A stretch of 64,000 bases of DNA from Actinomycetota bacterium. Its GTDB lineage: Bacteria; Actinomycetota; Actinomycetes; Nanopelagicales; Nanopelagicaceae. The stretch's first letter is position 1; each line of letters opens with the position of its first letter. Under the pieces are notes generated by a model that saw nothing but the letters and a program-made list of their open reading frames with translations, was not told the origin of the DNA and made no database searches. A program made the translations under genes and the position numbers. Positions 10,339 to 21,632 of the stretch are shown one piece after another. The DNA is taken from NCBI GenBank assembly GCA_009701575.1, contig WLJX01000001.1, positions 61,844 through 125,843 of the forward strand. Reading direction: 5' to 3'.

Positions 10339-13035
10339 TTACTTACCCGCTGTTTGGCCTATTGACTTACTAATTGCGCTCAATGCGTTAGCAATCTCGG
10401 AATGGTTTGCGCCGCCGCCTTGTGCAAAATCATCTTTCCCGCCGCCGCCACCGCCAAGTATCTCTGAGCCCAACTTAACAAGCGCACCAGCTTTTATTCC
10501 CAACTTTATAGCGCTCGGAGAAACTGCAACAACAAGTGTTGATCTGTCGGATCCCTTAGATGCAAGAACCACAATTCCATCGGAAATTCGATTGCGTAAG
10601 TCTAGTGAGATAGTCCGGAGATCGTCACCGGAAATATTTGGTTCTAATTCTGCGCTGAGGACTTCAAAACCTCCAACTTTCGATGTGGATTTTAAGAGTT
10701 CCGAAGCTGTGGCCAGTATCTGTGCTGTCTTAAAAGTTGCCAGCTCTTTCTCGACACTCTTCAATCTATCTATTAAATCTGAAATCCTTGCGGGTAACTC
10801 TTCAATCCGCGCGCCCTTAATTATTTCGGTAAGTGAATTTAATAATAAGTGTTCGCGGGCTAGAAATCCGTAAGCGTCCCGACCAACTAAAGCTTCGACG
10901 CGACGAACTCCTGCGCCAATAGATGCTTCAGAGAGCAATTTCACTACTCCTAATTCACCAGATGATTTAACGTGCGTGCCGCCGCAAAGTTCATGGGCCC
11001 AATCACCAACGCTTACAACCCGAACTTGATCGCCATATTTTTCTCCGAAAAGCGCCATTGCGCCCATTGCCTTAGCTTCAGGCTGCGTCATTACCTTCGC
11101 TGTAACGCTTAAGTTATCCAACAATAAATTATTCACTCGTCCTTCTACCTCTTCTAAGACGCTCGCCGGTACTGCTCCCGTTGAAGGAAAATCAAATCTA
11201 AATCTCCCAGGTGAATTCTCTGAACCTGCTTGTGTTGCAGTCTCCCCAAGAATCTCACGGAAGGCTTTATGCACCATATGCGTTGCGGTATGAGCTCTAG
11301 AAATTGCTAAGCGTCTTTCGATATCAATTGTTGCGATGGCACCGCTCTTGGTATCAATCGCCCCAGAAATCACTTGTCCTCTGTGAATATATAAACCAGG
11401 TACAGGTGTTTGAACATCATCAATTTCGACAACTGCACCATTGGAAAGTGTTATCAAACCACCGTCCGGTAATTGTCCGCCACCTTCTGCATAAAACGGA
11501 GTGCGATCCAAAATAAGCTCAACATCGGTATTTATGTCAGCTTCCTGTACGGACTTACCGTCGACCATTATTGCTGCAATTTTTGACTCGCTGCTCGTCT
11601 CGGTATATCCCGTGAACTTCGTAGCACCACTCGCATCAAGAATTTTTCGATATTCACTGACATCGGTGTGGCCAGTTTTCTTTGTACGCGCATCAGCTTT
11701 CGCGCGATCTTTCTGTTCCTTCATCAATTTCCGGAAACCTTCTTCATCTACAGAAAGGCCGGCTTCACTTGCCATCTCTAAGGTGAGATCAAATGGGAAG
11801 CCATAGGTATCGTGCAATTTAAACACCGTATCGCCATCCAACTTTGTAGATTTTGACTTCTTTACACTTCCTGCAGCAACATCAAATATTTGGGTACCAC
11901 TTTTGAGAGTCGTAAGGAAAGATTCTTCTTCGTTAACCGTAACGGCAGTGATACGTTCTTTACTCTCAACCAATTCTGGATATTGCGTTCCCATTGCCCC
12001 AATCGCAGCTGCAACCAATTCACGAGAGGTTGGGTCGCCTGCGCCAAGAATTCGCATATTTCTTATTATGCGACGCATCATGCGACGGAGAACATATCCT
12101 CGCCCTTCATTCCCCGGTAGAACGCCATCACCAATCAACATCATTGAAGTTCGCGCATGGTCGGCAATAACTCGAAGTGCGACATCGCTCTTCTCATTTG
12201 CCCCATATTTAACGCCCGTTAATTCGGATGCGACGCTCAAAATCTGCATCGTGGTATCGATTTCATAAATATTTTCCACGCCCTGAAGCAGCGCAGCCAT
12301 TCGCTCTAAGCCCAACCCGGTATCAATGCTTTTTGCAGGAAGTTCACCGAGAATGGGGAAATCATCTTTACCAGAACCAGGACCACGCATATTCTGCATG
12401 AAAACTAAATTCCAAACCTCTAAGTATCGATCTTCATCTGCAATTGGTCCGCCATCGCGACCATATTCTGGACCCCGGTCATAATAAATTTCGGAGCAAG
12501 GCCCGCAAGGTCCTGGAACTCCCATTGACCAAAAATTATCTTCCATTCCGCGACGTTGAATGCGTTCTTTTGGAATACCAATCTTCTTATGCCAAATATC
12601 AGCAGCTTCATCATCGTTTTGAAACACGGTAACCCAGAGTTTCTCTTCCGGAAATCCATATCCACCATCGGCTACCGGTTTAGTTAACAACTCCCAGGCA
12701 AGAGCGATTGCTCCCTCTTTAAAGTAATCGCCAAAGGAGAAATTTCCACACATTTGGAAGAAAGAGGCATGTCTAGTTGTTTTTCCTACTTCATCGATAT
12801 CTAAAGTTCGAACACACTTTTGGACCGAGGTTGCCCTCGCATATGGCGGCGTAATCTCGCCGAGAAAAAATGGTTTAAATGGCACCATTCCCGCATTAAC
12901 TAGAAGAAGGTTTGGATCGTCTGCAATTAAAGAGGCCGATGGCACAACTGTGTGTTTTAGACCTTGGCTATTTCCAGATTCGAAAAAATTGAGCCAACGA
13001 GTTCTTATCTCAGCGGAATTCACGCGACTACTCAA
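10339..13035 (-). CDS. alaS: Alanine-tRNA ligase
   Basis: Class II motifs; [22 protein letters not shown] editing-domain motif; [31 protein letters not shown]. Confidence 0.98.
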   Translation of the reverse strand: MSSRVNSAEIRTRWLNFFESGNSQGLKHTVVPSASLIADDPNLLLVNAGMVPFKPFFLGEITPPYARATSVQKCVRTLDIDEVGKTTRHASFFQMCGNFSFGDYFKEGAIALAWELLTKPVADGGYGFPEEKLWVTVFQNDDEAADIWHKKIGIPKERIQRRGMEDNFWSMGVPGPCGPCSEIYYDRGPEYGRDGGPIADEDRYLEVWNLVFMQNMRGPGSGKDDFPILGELPAKSIDTGLGLERMAALLQGVENIYEIDTTMQILSVASELTGVKYGANEKSDVALRVIADHARTSMMLIGDGVLPGNEGRGYVLRRMMRRIIRNMRILGAGDPTSRELVAAAIGAMGTQYPELVESKERITAVTVNEEESFLTTLKSGTQIFDVAAGSVKKSKSTKLDGDTVFKLHDTYGFPFDLTLEMASEAGLSVDEEGFRKLMKEQKDRAKADARTKKTGHTDVSEYRKILDASGATKFTGYTETSSESKIAAIMVDGKSVQEADINTDVELILDRTPFYAEGGGQLPDGGLITLSNGAVVEIDDVQTPVPGLYIHRGQVISGAIDTKSGAIATIDIERRLAISRAHTATHMVHKAFREILGETATQAGSENSPGRFRFDFPSTGAVPASVLEEVEGRVNNLLLDNLSVTAKVMTQPEAKAMGAMALFGEKYGDQVRVVSVGDWAHELCGGTHVKSSGELGVVKLLSEASIGAGVRRVEALVGRDAYGFLAREHLLLNSLTEIIKGARIEELPARISDLIDRLKSVEKELATFKTAQILATASELLKSTSKVGGFEVLSAELEPNISGDDLRTISLDLRNRISDGIVVLASKGSDRSTLVVAVSPSAIKLGIKAGALVKLGSEILGGGGGGKDDFAQGGGANHSEIANALSAISKSIGQTAGK

Positions 13036-13423
13036 ACTCCTCGTCGGGCGCGTTCTGTTTGCTCTTCTTTTTCTTCTTAGCTCCTGAATCCTTTTTCAAC
13101 TTAGAGACCGCAAGCAGAGCCCCCGCTGCGTTCATTGCCATTTTATTCTTATCCAAGAAACCTTCAGTTGTATCTGAAATCTTCGTTGTAAGACCTTCGA
13201 CAGTCTTCGTAACCTTATTAATACTTTGGAGAGGTCCATTAATTAATTCAACGGTTAACGTCACCTCTTCTAAAAGAGGTGTGACTTCTGCGGTTAAATC
13301 AGTTATCGCGGCTCCGGCTTGATCTACTAACTTACCGACACGAATAACGGCATAACCGAGTGCCAGCGCAATCACGAGAAGCGAAATCGCTGCGATTATT
13401 GTTGCAATTCCACCTGGACCCAT
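13028..13423 (-). CDS. DUF948-type membrane-associated protein
   Basis: N-terminal TM, coiled-coil region, Lys-rich tail; conserved location next to alaS in actinobacteria. Confidence 0.7.
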   Translation of the reverse strand: MGPGGIATIIAAISLLVIALALGYAVIRVGKLVDQAGAAITDLTAEVTPLLEEVTLTVELINGPLQSINKVTKTVEGLTTKISDTTEGFLDKNKMAMNAAGALLAVSKLKKDSGAKKKKKSKQNAPDEEFE

Positions 13424-13448
13424 GGTTCAAGCCTACCCGATGGCGGAC

Positions 13449-15707
13449 TTAAGAGGCTTCAAATACTGGGATAGGAAGATCAGGGCGTTCGTGTTTTTGA
13501 TGAGCGACAACGGCCGCTAAATGATAATTCCAAATCAAATCTAGATTTCCTTGAACTGCGTAAGGTCGACCATCTACAAGCGGCCCCTTCTCGCCGTTCA
13601 TCACGGCAATAACATCATCACCGGAAATAGTTTTATAAGTTTCTAGGGCATGCGCTAGCGCAAGTACTTTGAACTTATTCTCACTCAAAATTTCTTCAGC
13701 GCGAATCAGCAAGGATGAAAGGTTGTTTTCAATTCGATCCCCAAGAGCCATTCTTAAATCTTTTGTAGTGTCATCTTTACCGCGGTTTCCTCCTGGGGCG
13801 CCTACCTCGTTACGACGATTGGAAGCGTGTGACGAAATTGTGGAACCCATCCCCCAATGACCTTCCATAAAACTAGCAATAGTAGTTGCGCTCTCTAGAT
13901 CTCCTGAAACTCCTGAAGAGTTATCTCCAGCGAAGAACATCCGTTCACCAGCAAGTGAGGCGACTGAAACTAAAATATCGGCTTCATATTCCGTACGCCA
14001 TCTCGTGAATTGATCATCCGGCGGGATGCTTGCAACCATGCCGAGATAATCCGAACCTTTTTCAATAGTGGCTAGGTCGATTGCCATATGTTGTCTAACT
14101 AAATGCGCCATCACTCCGTGACACGCTTCATGGACAGCAACGGCATGACGTTCACGTTCAATATATTCAACATCTTCCGCCGGCCCTAAATCCTTCAACT
14201 GCTTAGCTTTGATTACATCGCTCAAAGTAATAGAGGTTCGATCATTTCTAATTGCCATGATTAGCGCTTCATTAATTGTGTCTTTGATGATTGCGCCCGT
14301 TGCATATGGTGTGATGATCGCCAATTTATCAATCTCTTCAGCAGTCAAGGAATGCGAAACTTTTGCTAAATAACCCTCGTAAGTTCTAATTCTTCCAGCC
14401 TTGCTTGGATAACCGACTCGATACATTCGATCTATTCGACCAGGACGCAAGAGCGCTTCGTCGAGAGCTTCGGGCATGTTTGTAGCCATCACAACCAGAA
14501 TTCGATACTTCGGTGGATTCTTAGGTCGCATTCCGAGTGCTCGACGAACTACCCGATTAATAAATCCTCTAGGTTTCTTCAACCCGGAAAGTTCGGTCAA
14601 GAGTGCTTGTAGCGTTCCACTTCCCCCACCGCCACCACCTGCGCCGCCCATGACAAATTGATTGCTTGTTAATGCAGCGTTAGTTACAAGTGATTTACCT
14701 GGATCAGATAAATAGTTTCCACCATTACATGGCGTACCAAAAATGCTCTTACTATTTTCATTTGTATACATCTGAGGTCGACTAATGCCTCGGTTGCCCA
14801 AAGAATCCGCCTCGTCGAAAAAGACGACAACACCGCCGTATCGCAACGCAAGCTTTCGTAATTTTCTAAACAGACTCTTCACTTTAAGAATGCCAACACC
14901 CATAAACATATTTGTGAAGGCGCCTGGGTCAACAAAAACAAAGGGCTTTCCGGTTTCACCAGCCATTGATTCGGCCATAAGTGTTTTTCCAGTGCCTGGA
15001 GGTCCCCAGAGGAGGATTCCACCCGGAACATATCCACCATGCTTTTCAATTAGTTCAGGAGTTTCAAGGAAGAGAAGATTCTCGCGAATTCGATTAAGAA
15101 CGTGATCTTGTCCCCAAACATCAGAGAATCTGGTGCGAATGTCATCCGGGAAGTAAGTATCAACTCCACCTCGACTCAAGAACCAGAAGATCGCGCCAAA
15201 TTGAATAATTACGAAGAAAACCGCGAAGAGAAGTTGTCCAAGCATTGGAAGCGCAGACCATAAAGCTTTGGGAGCGAAAAACAGGGCGCGAACTGGAGTC
15301 TCTTTATAAATAGCCCCGAGAACCACTGATAGCAAGGCGACGAAAATTAGCCACTTAATTACTCTTCCTAATCTGAAGCGGTTCCAGTCACTTAGCTTAT
15401 GGAGAATTCGATCTACAAAGGCAAAGTATTTAACCCAAATACCGTGATACGGCGCAAGTAATTCAGCAAGCGCAAAGTGAATCTGCCTAACAACTTCAAC
15501 AGCAACAAGAACTAAAAGCCAAGACTTGGTATTAGCCGTTCTTGAAAGCGCATCACTAAAAGAGAGAAGTGGGTTGTCTGCCATATTGGCCCAAGCTAAA
15601 ACAAAAAAGACAATCGCAAAGAGCATTAAGAACTTAGCCCGGTCGTAAATTGATAGATGGATTCGAGTGCTTCTATCCGTGTCTCGGGGCCGGCTTTGTA
15701 CGCTCAT
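13449..15707 (-). CDS. Divergent FtsH-like AAA+ membrane protease (M41)
   Basis: Walker A GPPGTGKT, Walker B VVFFDEADSLGNRG, LLRPGRIDRMYRV, HEACH zinc motif, SGDLESAT third-ligand region; 3-4 predicted N-terminal TM segments. Confidence 0.85.
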   Translation of the reverse strand: MSVQSRPRDTDRSTRIHLSIYDRAKFLMLFAIVFFVLAWANMADNPLLSFSDALSRTANTKSWLLVLVAVEVVRQIHFALAELLAPYHGIWVKYFAFVDRILHKLSDWNRFRLGRVIKWLIFVALLSVVLGAIYKETPVRALFFAPKALWSALPMLGQLLFAVFFVIIQFGAIFWFLSRGGVDTYFPDDIRTRFSDVWGQDHVLNRIRENLLFLETPELIEKHGGYVPGGILLWGPPGTGKTLMAESMAGETGKPFVFVDPGAFTNMFMGVGILKVKSLFRKLRKLALRYGGVVVFFDEADSLGNRGISRPQMYTNENSKSIFGTPCNGGNYLSDPGKSLVTNAALTSNQFVMGGAGGGGGGSGTLQALLTELSGLKKPRGFINRVVRRALGMRPKNPPKYRILVVMATNMPEALDEALLRPGRIDRMYRVGYPSKAGRIRTYEGYLAKVSHSLTAEEIDKLAIITPYATGAIIKDTINEALIMAIRNDRTSITLSDVIKAKQLKDLGPAEDVEYIERERHAVAVHEACHGVMAHLVRQHMAIDLATIEKGSDYLGMVASIPPDDQFTRWRTEYEADILVSVASLAGERMFFAGDNSSGVSGDLESATTIASFMEGHWGMGSTISSHASNRRNEVGAPGGNRGKDDTTKDLRMALGDRIENNLSSLLIRAEEILSENKFKVLALAHALETYKTISGDDVIAVMNGEKGPLVDGRPYAVQGNLDLIWNYHLAAVVAHQKHERPDLPIPVFEAS

Positions 15708-16363
15708 TTATTGCCTCTCACTGTAAACGAATCACCAATTGCTTGAAGTTCTGGGCCATGCTTCTTGTAGTACTCCGTCGGAGCGCGAATTAAAAGAACA
15801 TATATTCGTGACCGATCATCAGAAACTAGCGCAGTTTGATCTACGGTTTCAGAGATGCCTGATGGATCCCCAAAGGTAAAAATGGTCCGAACTCCCCTAG
15901 CAATTTTCTCAACTCGTTCATAATCGTCGTGTAAAACGAATTTAGTATTTGCTTTCTCTGGGTCTTTAAGCCACGTCGTAATAGGAAGAATTAGGTTTCG
16001 CAGCGAATTGTAAGAAATCGAATTTAAATCATCATAATTTAGATCGCGCACACGAACATAAACGACTGCGCCTTTTGGGGCCTCTAGACTAAAAATAGAT
16101 GAAGGAATCGTTTCAGGGTATGTTGTATATGCTTCCTGCCAAATCACGCTAGCAAGTCTCTCAGCAGCACCTTCGGCAGTTGATTTAGCCTCGGCGCTAT
16201 TTAGTTGCTTTGTAGAAATCTTATGCCAGCCATTTGGTACGGCTACATAGACGCCGCTGGATTTATCAGCTGCATAAATCTGCGATTGCGAGCAGCTAGT
16301 GAGACCAAAAAGTGAAATTGCCATCAGCGTTCCGAGAGCGAATCGCTTCGACAATTTTTGCAT
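15704..16363 (-). CDS. Putative lipoprotein of unknown function
   Basis: Signal peptide with lipobox LTSC (MQKLSKRFALGTLMAISLFGLTSC); 4-nt overlap with downstream FtsH-like gene. Confidence 0.75.
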   Translation of the reverse strand: MQKLSKRFALGTLMAISLFGLTSCSQSQIYAADKSSGVYVAVPNGWHKISTKQLNSAEAKSTAEGAAERLASVIWQEAYTTYPETIPSSIFSLEAPKGAVVYVRVRDLNYDDLNSISYNSLRNLILPITTWLKDPEKANTKFVLHDDYERVEKIARGVRTIFTFGDPSGISETVDQTALVSDDRSRIYVLLIRAPTEYYKKHGPELQAIGDSFTVRGNK

Positions 16364-16371
16364 ACGGCACT

Positions 16372-18132
16372 CTATCCCTGAGGCTTCTTTTCTGCCACGT
16401 GATCTACGCCGGCCTCTTTACGCTGTGGGGCCGTAATGGGTGTTGGCGCACCAGTGAGTGGATCTCCACCACTTGCGGTTTTAGGAAAGGCGATTACTTC
16501 ACGAATAGATTCCGCGCCAACCAATAGCGCACAAAGACGATCAAGTCCTAGCGCGATTCCACCGTGTGGAGGTGGGCCGTAATTAAAAGCTTCTAGTAAG
16601 AAACCAAATTTGCTTTCAGCTTCCTCTTTCGAAAGACCTATTGTTTCGAATACACGCGCTTGCATCTTTCGGTCATGGATACGAATTGAACCGCCACCAA
16701 TTTCATTTCCATTCAAGACTATGTCGTAAGCATAAGCAAGTGCGTTCGCTGGATCTTTATCAAAGGTATCTGCAAATTCTGGCTTCGGTCCAGTAAATGG
16801 ATGATGTACCGCGGTCCAACCACTATTTGAATCGGCGCTATCAATTTGCTCAAACATAGGTGCATCAACAATCCACAAGAAATTCCAAGATTTTTCATTG
16901 ATCAAGTTGCAACGTTTGCCGATTTCGAGTCGCACAGCACCGAGCAAGTTAAGAGATGAAATTCGGTCGCCAGCAGCAAAAAATATGGCATCTCCTGGCT
17001 TCGCCCCAACATGTCCAACAATTCCTGCAGCTTCCTTTTCTGAAAGATTTTTTGCTACGGGACCGCCAAGCACACCATCAGTACCGACCAAGATATACGC
17101 GAGACCTTTTGCGCCGCGAGCTTTTGCCCAATCTTGCCACGCATCTAATTCGCGTCTTGGAGAATCGGCGCCACCAGGCATGACAACGGCTCCTACATAA
17201 GGAGACTGGAAAACTCTAAATGTTGTGTCTGCATAGAAATCAGTGCAGTCAATTAGTTCATTTGCAAAACGTAAATCTGGTTTGTCAGAACCATATCGAC
17301 GCATAGCTTCCCAATAGGTCATTCTCGGGATCGGTAACGGAATATCGAAATCAACAACCTTCTTAAATACTCTAGATAAAATCTCCTCCGCTACTTGCAG
17401 AATGTCCTCTTGGTCAACAAATGACATTTCAATATCCAATTGCGTGAATTCAGGTTGACGATCTGCTCGAAAATCCTCATCACGGAAACAGCGTGCGATT
17501 TGGTAATAGCGTTCCATGCCTGCAACCATCAACAATTGTTTGAAGAGTTGTGGAGATTGAGGAAGTGCATACCAAGAGCCAGGTTGAAGTCGAACCGGGA
17601 CTAAGAAATCGCGCGCACCTTCAGGGGTAGAGCGCGTTAAATATGGAGTTTCTATCTCTAAGAAATTTTCATCATCCATAACGGTTCTAATTACCGATGT
17701 CACCTTCGAACGGATTCGAAGGTTCTTTGCTGGGCCTTCTCTACGTAGATCCAAATATCGATACTTCAAACGTACTTCTTCGCTGATTGTGTTTAGGTCT
17801 CCACTATCAACTGGAAACGGAAGAGCGGCCGCTTCGCTAAGAACTTCGAGCTCCTCGCAAACAACTTCAATTTCGCCAGTTGGAATATTTGCATTTTCAT
17901 TACCGGCGGGACGGATTCGAACTGTGCCCGTAATCAAAACACACCACTCAGCGCGTAAAGAACCTGCTAAAGCTTCATCGTTAATCACAACTTGCGATGC
18001 ACCGGATGAATCACGGAGATCGATAAAAGCTACACCACCATGATCCCGGCGTCTTGCTACCCAACCAGCGAGAACAACTTTCGATCCCACATCGCTCTTT
18101 CGCAATGAACCTGCAGTGTGCGTTCTTATCAT
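16372..18132 (-). CDS. aspS: Aspartate-tRNA ligase
   Basis: OB-fold [58 protein letters not shown]. Confidence 0.97.
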   Translation of the reverse strand: MIRTHTAGSLRKSDVGSKVVLAGWVARRRDHGGVAFIDLRDSSGASQVVINDEALAGSLRAEWCVLITGTVRIRPAGNENANIPTGEIEVVCEELEVLSEAAALPFPVDSGDLNTISEEVRLKYRYLDLRREGPAKNLRIRSKVTSVIRTVMDDENFLEIETPYLTRSTPEGARDFLVPVRLQPGSWYALPQSPQLFKQLLMVAGMERYYQIARCFRDEDFRADRQPEFTQLDIEMSFVDQEDILQVAEEILSRVFKKVVDFDIPLPIPRMTYWEAMRRYGSDKPDLRFANELIDCTDFYADTTFRVFQSPYVGAVVMPGGADSPRRELDAWQDWAKARGAKGLAYILVGTDGVLGGPVAKNLSEKEAAGIVGHVGAKPGDAIFFAAGDRISSLNLLGAVRLEIGKRCNLINEKSWNFLWIVDAPMFEQIDSADSNSGWTAVHHPFTGPKPEFADTFDKDPANALAYAYDIVLNGNEIGGGSIRIHDRKMQARVFETIGLSKEEAESKFGFLLEAFNYGPPPHGGIALGLDRLCALLVGAESIREVIAFPKTASGGDPLTGAPTPITAPQRKEAGVDHVAEKKPQG

Positions 18133-18155
18133 CTTAAATGCGCTCCGATAATTGC

Positions 18156-19418
18156 TTAGTTGGATTTAAATTCAGTAGCCAAGGAGTTGATTCTAACTTC
18201 TTTTGACTCCCCTGAATCCATGTTTTTAATTGCTACCGACCCCGATTTGATTTCATCAGAACCAATTACCGCACTGAATTTGGCACCACTCTTATCAGCC
18301 GATTTCATAGCCCCCTTTAGGGCACGATCGCCATAGGCCATGTCGCAGGAAATACCAGAATTACGAAGTTCATTAACAAGGTTTGAAACGTAGCCCTTTT
18401 CTTCCGCAGTTAATGCGATTATGAAAAGGTCCAATTGTGGGTTGTTTACTGACGAATCAAATATTCCCTCAGCCTCACATGCAAGCAGAATCCGATCAAC
18501 GCCAAGTCCAAACCCGATTCCAGATAAATCATTGCCGCCAAGCTCTGCCATTAATCCGTCGTATCGCCCACCTCCACCGATTCCGGATTGCGCGCCCAAC
18601 TTATCGCTAACAAATTCGAAGGTAGTTCCGGTGTAGTAATCAAGCCCACGAACCATTCTTGGGTTAATTGTGAATTCGATCTTTGCGTCTTGCAATAACT
18701 CTTGCACTCTTTGGAAATTAACTCTACTTTCTTCCGATAAATAATCCAGTAGAAGCGGCGCCTTAGCCATCGCCTCTTGTACTTCAGGCCGCTTATCATC
18801 GAATAGGCGCAGCGGATTTAGCCCAGCTTTTTTGACAGTCGCCTCATCCAAATTCAATTTCGAAATGTAGGCGACTAAATCTTTCCGATGACTGGCTCGA
18901 CTCTTTGCATCACCTAATGACGTAATATCTAACCGATAAGATTTCAGCCCTAACTTCTTAAATGCCCGATCCGCTACAGCGATCACTTCGAAATCAATTT
19001 CTGGATCGTTCAATCCAATAGCTTCAATTCCAACTTGATAGAACTGACGGTATCTACCAGCTTGTGGCCGTTCGGCACGGAAGTAAGCACCGGAATACCA
19101 AACCTTTAGCGGAAGAGTTAATTTATCTAAGTTATGTTCTATGACGCTGCGCATAACGCCAGCGGTTCCTTCTGGGCGAAGCGTTATTGAGCGACCACCG
19201 CGATCTTCAAAGGTATACATCTCTTTTGAAACCACATCGGTAGATTCGCCAACACCACGTATAAATAATTCAGTATCTTCAAATACGGGTAACTCCATAA
19301 GTTGATAGCCAGATATCTTCGCTGATTCAATCAATGTCTCGCGTACAAATTCGAAATACTGGGAGCGCGGAGGAAAATATTCACTCACGCCTTTAGGGGC
19401 CTGTAACTCTCGCATCAC
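18156..19418 (-). CDS. hisS: Histidine-tRNA ligase
   Basis: [54 protein letters not shown]. Confidence 0.97.
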   Translation of the reverse strand: MMRELQAPKGVSEYFPPRSQYFEFVRETLIESAKISGYQLMELPVFEDTELFIRGVGESTDVVSKEMYTFEDRGGRSITLRPEGTAGVMRSVIEHNLDKLTLPLKVWYSGAYFRAERPQAGRYRQFYQVGIEAIGLNDPEIDFEVIAVADRAFKKLGLKSYRLDITSLGDAKSRASHRKDLVAYISKLNLDEATVKKAGLNPLRLFDDKRPEVQEAMAKAPLLLDYLSEESRVNFQRVQELLQDAKIEFTINPRMVRGLDYYTGTTFEFVSDKLGAQSGIGGGGRYDGLMAELGGNDLSGIGFGLGVDRILLACEAEGIFDSSVNNPQLDLFIIALTAEEKGYVSNLVNELRNSGISCDMAYGDRALKGAMKSADKSGAKFSAVIGSDEIKSGSVAIKNMDSGESKEVRINSLATEFKSN

Positions 19419-20152
19419 TCCCCCCGTCCTGGCTTTGAATGCAGAAATTCTTCCTGCAAGTAAGGATTGCTCGATAGTTCACGCCCAATTGTAGTTTGTG
19501 GACCATGTCCTGGAAGGACTATTAATTCGCTATTCAGGGGCAATATTTTCGAGATTAGCGAATTACGCATTGCGCTAGGCGAGCCAGTTGGTAAATCTGT
19601 TCTCCCGATTGCGCCAGCAAATAAGAGATCACCAGAAATCAAGAACTCGTCGTTTACTGTGAAAATTGCCGAGCCCGCGGTGTGCCCTGGTGCATGGCCA
19701 ACTTCAATATCAAAACCTGCGAGTTGAAACTTCTCGCCATCAACAACTTCACGAACGATTTCTGGCTCTTCGAATTTCGTCACACCCAAGGCGGCCATTA
19801 TTTGCTGACTCTCACCACCTGCATTTAAGGCTCGATATGGATCGGCTAACAATTTTCTATCTGCGGTATGAATGAGGGTTGGAACGCCATATTCATTTGC
19901 GAATGCTCGCACCGAAAATGTGTGATCCAAATGCCCGTGAGTTACAAGCGTTGCTATCGGCTTTAAATTATGTTTATTTAGAACACTCTTAATTGCAGAG
20001 AGGAGGTTCGGATTAGCCATTCCTGGATCCACGATGAAACATTCGGAATTCTTAGTCGGGGCAAGAATCCAACAGTTTGTTGCGAAATATGGAGCCGCAA
20101 TCACCTCAAGAATCAAAGGTTCACCCCTATCCATCACGCGTAAGCGGCCCAT
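19415..20152 (-). CDS. MBL-fold hydrolase (hydroxyacylglutathione-hydrolase-like)
   Basis: THGHLDHTFS, GHAPGHTAGSAIF, ISGDLLFAGAIGRTDLP, LPGHGPQTTIGRE; start uncertain (M at 20152 or inside). Confidence 0.88.
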   Translation of the reverse strand: MGRLRVMDRGEPLILEVIAAPYFATNCWILAPTKNSECFIVDPGMANPNLLSAIKSVLNKHNLKPIATLVTHGHLDHTFSVRAFANEYGVPTLIHTADRKLLADPYRALNAGGESQQIMAALGVTKFEEPEIVREVVDGEKFQLAGFDIEVGHAPGHTAGSAIFTVNDEFLISGDLLFAGAIGRTDLPTGSPSAMRNSLISKILPLNSELIVLPGHGPQTTIGRELSSNPYLQEEFLHSKPGRGE

Positions 20153-20294
20153 ATTGGGGCTACTTGCGATCGACCACTTTTGCCATCGCAACGGTTAAGG
20201 GTATCTTTAGCCCGCACGCATAACTAATCAGATAAGTCATAACGAATGGTTTGCAACCCCGTGAACCTAACGCGCAACGAAAGCGAGTATCACC

Positions 20295-21629
20295 ATGATG
20301 GACATCAACCCAACCGAAGTAGCTCAAGCCTCAACACCTGGCGATTCAAATTTAAGTGCCGCATCCGCGCTAATCGGAGATCCTTCGAAATTTGGCCGCG
20401 TTGATCAAGATGGCACTGTTTATGTTTTAACTCCATCCGGTGAAAAAGCAGTTGGCTCATATCCAGGCAAGAGCCCGGAAGAAGCGCTCGCATATTTCGT
20501 CCGCAAATTTGAAGCAGTCGCATCTGAAGTAGCACTTCTTGCTGCCCGCATCAAGAGTGGCGCAATGGTTCCATCCGACGCCTCCGAGGCTGTCCTGAAA
20601 TTGCGCGAAACAGTTGCAAATCTAAATGGCGTTGGGGATCTAGCAACTCTCGCCGCATCTGTAGACCAGATACCAAATTTAATTGAAGATCACCGTGCTG
20701 CTTATCAAGAGCGCAAAGATATTGAATCAGCCGTGCGTGAGGCCAAGCGAGCAGCATCTTTAATTGTTAAAGAGAAGTTAGTTACTGAAGCCGAATCACT
20801 TGCACTGTCAGAGAGTTGGAAGGCTACAAGTGAGCGACTGAAAGTTCTCTTGGATGAATGGAAGGCCGCGCCTCGTCTAGACAAGACAACGGACACTGAA
20901 CTATGGAAGCGCTTCTCATCATCCCGCAATAAATTCGATAAGCGTCGACGTACTCATTTCGCTGCACTTGAATCAGTTCAACACGAAGTTGCAGCCAAGA
21001 AAGAAGAGATTGTTAAGCAAGCAGAAGCGCTCGCTACTTCAAAGGAATGGCTGCCAACTGCTCATAAATTTAAAGAACTTATGGATGCTTGGAAAGCATC
21101 TGGCAGAGGCAAGCAGAGCGTTGATGCAAAACTTTGGAGTCGATTTAAAGCGGCGCAAGATCAATTCTTCGCAGCCAAAAATAGTGATCTCGATAAGCGC
21201 CAAGTAACAATGGCAGCGAATCTTGCAAAGCGTGAAGAGTTAATTGTAAAGATTGAAGAGATTCTTCCAATTACTGATTTACAGAGCGCAAAGAAGAATT
21301 TCCGCGCTCTTATGGAGCAATGGCAGAAGATTGGTATGACCGAGCGAAGCAAGAAAGCTGCTCTTGATACCCGTCTCTCACGAGTTGAGGATGAGATTCA
21401 TTCGCTTACTGAAGAGCAAAATCGTCGTACTGATCCAACCGCTATCGCACGCGCGAATGATGTTGTTCAAGGTCTGGTTGATGCAATCGCGGGTTACGAA
21501 GCACAAGCTACTAAGGCTGAAGCTGCAGGTAACGCAGCTAAGGCAAAGACAGCGCGCGAAGCAGCAGAAGCTCGCAAAGTTTGGTTAGCTGAAGCTCAAA
21601 AGGGTTTGGCAGATTTCAAAAGTAATTAA
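20295..21629 (+). CDS. DUF349 domain-containing protein
   Basis: Repeated W-K/LW-x-RF-x(4)-F helical repeats (ELWKRFSSSRNKFDKRR, KLWSRFKAAQDQFFAAKN); located beside the RSH gene as in other actinobacteria. Confidence 0.85.
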   Translation: MMDINPTEVAQASTPGDSNLSAASALIGDPSKFGRVDQDGTVYVLTPSGEKAVGSYPGKSPEEALAYFVRKFEAVASEVALLAARIKSGAMVPSDASEAVLKLRETVANLNGVGDLATLAASVDQIPNLIEDHRAAYQERKDIESAVREAKRAASLIVKEKLVTEAESLALSESWKATSERLKVLLDEWKAAPRLDKTTDTELWKRFSSSRNKFDKRRRTHFAALESVQHEVAAKKEEIVKQAEALATSKEWLPTAHKFKELMDAWKASGRGKQSVDAKLWSRFKAAQDQFFAAKNSDLDKRQVTMAANLAKREELIVKIEEILPITDLQSAKKNFRALMEQWQKIGMTERSKKAALDTRLSRVEDEIHSLTEEQNRRTDPTAIARANDVVQGLVDAIAGYEAQATKAEAAGNAAKAKTAREAAEARKVWLAEAQKGLADFKSN

Positions 21630-21632
21630 CAA

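Noticed and set aside
10220-10873. 217-aa + strand ORF
   Set aside because: Fully antisense to ruvX/alaS; low-complexity Ser/Pro/Ala composition typical of a shadow frame; no recognisable domain
14476-14661. Pro-rich + strand ORF (VPLPPPPPPAPPMTN)
   Set aside because: Antisense reading of the glycine run in the FtsH-like gene
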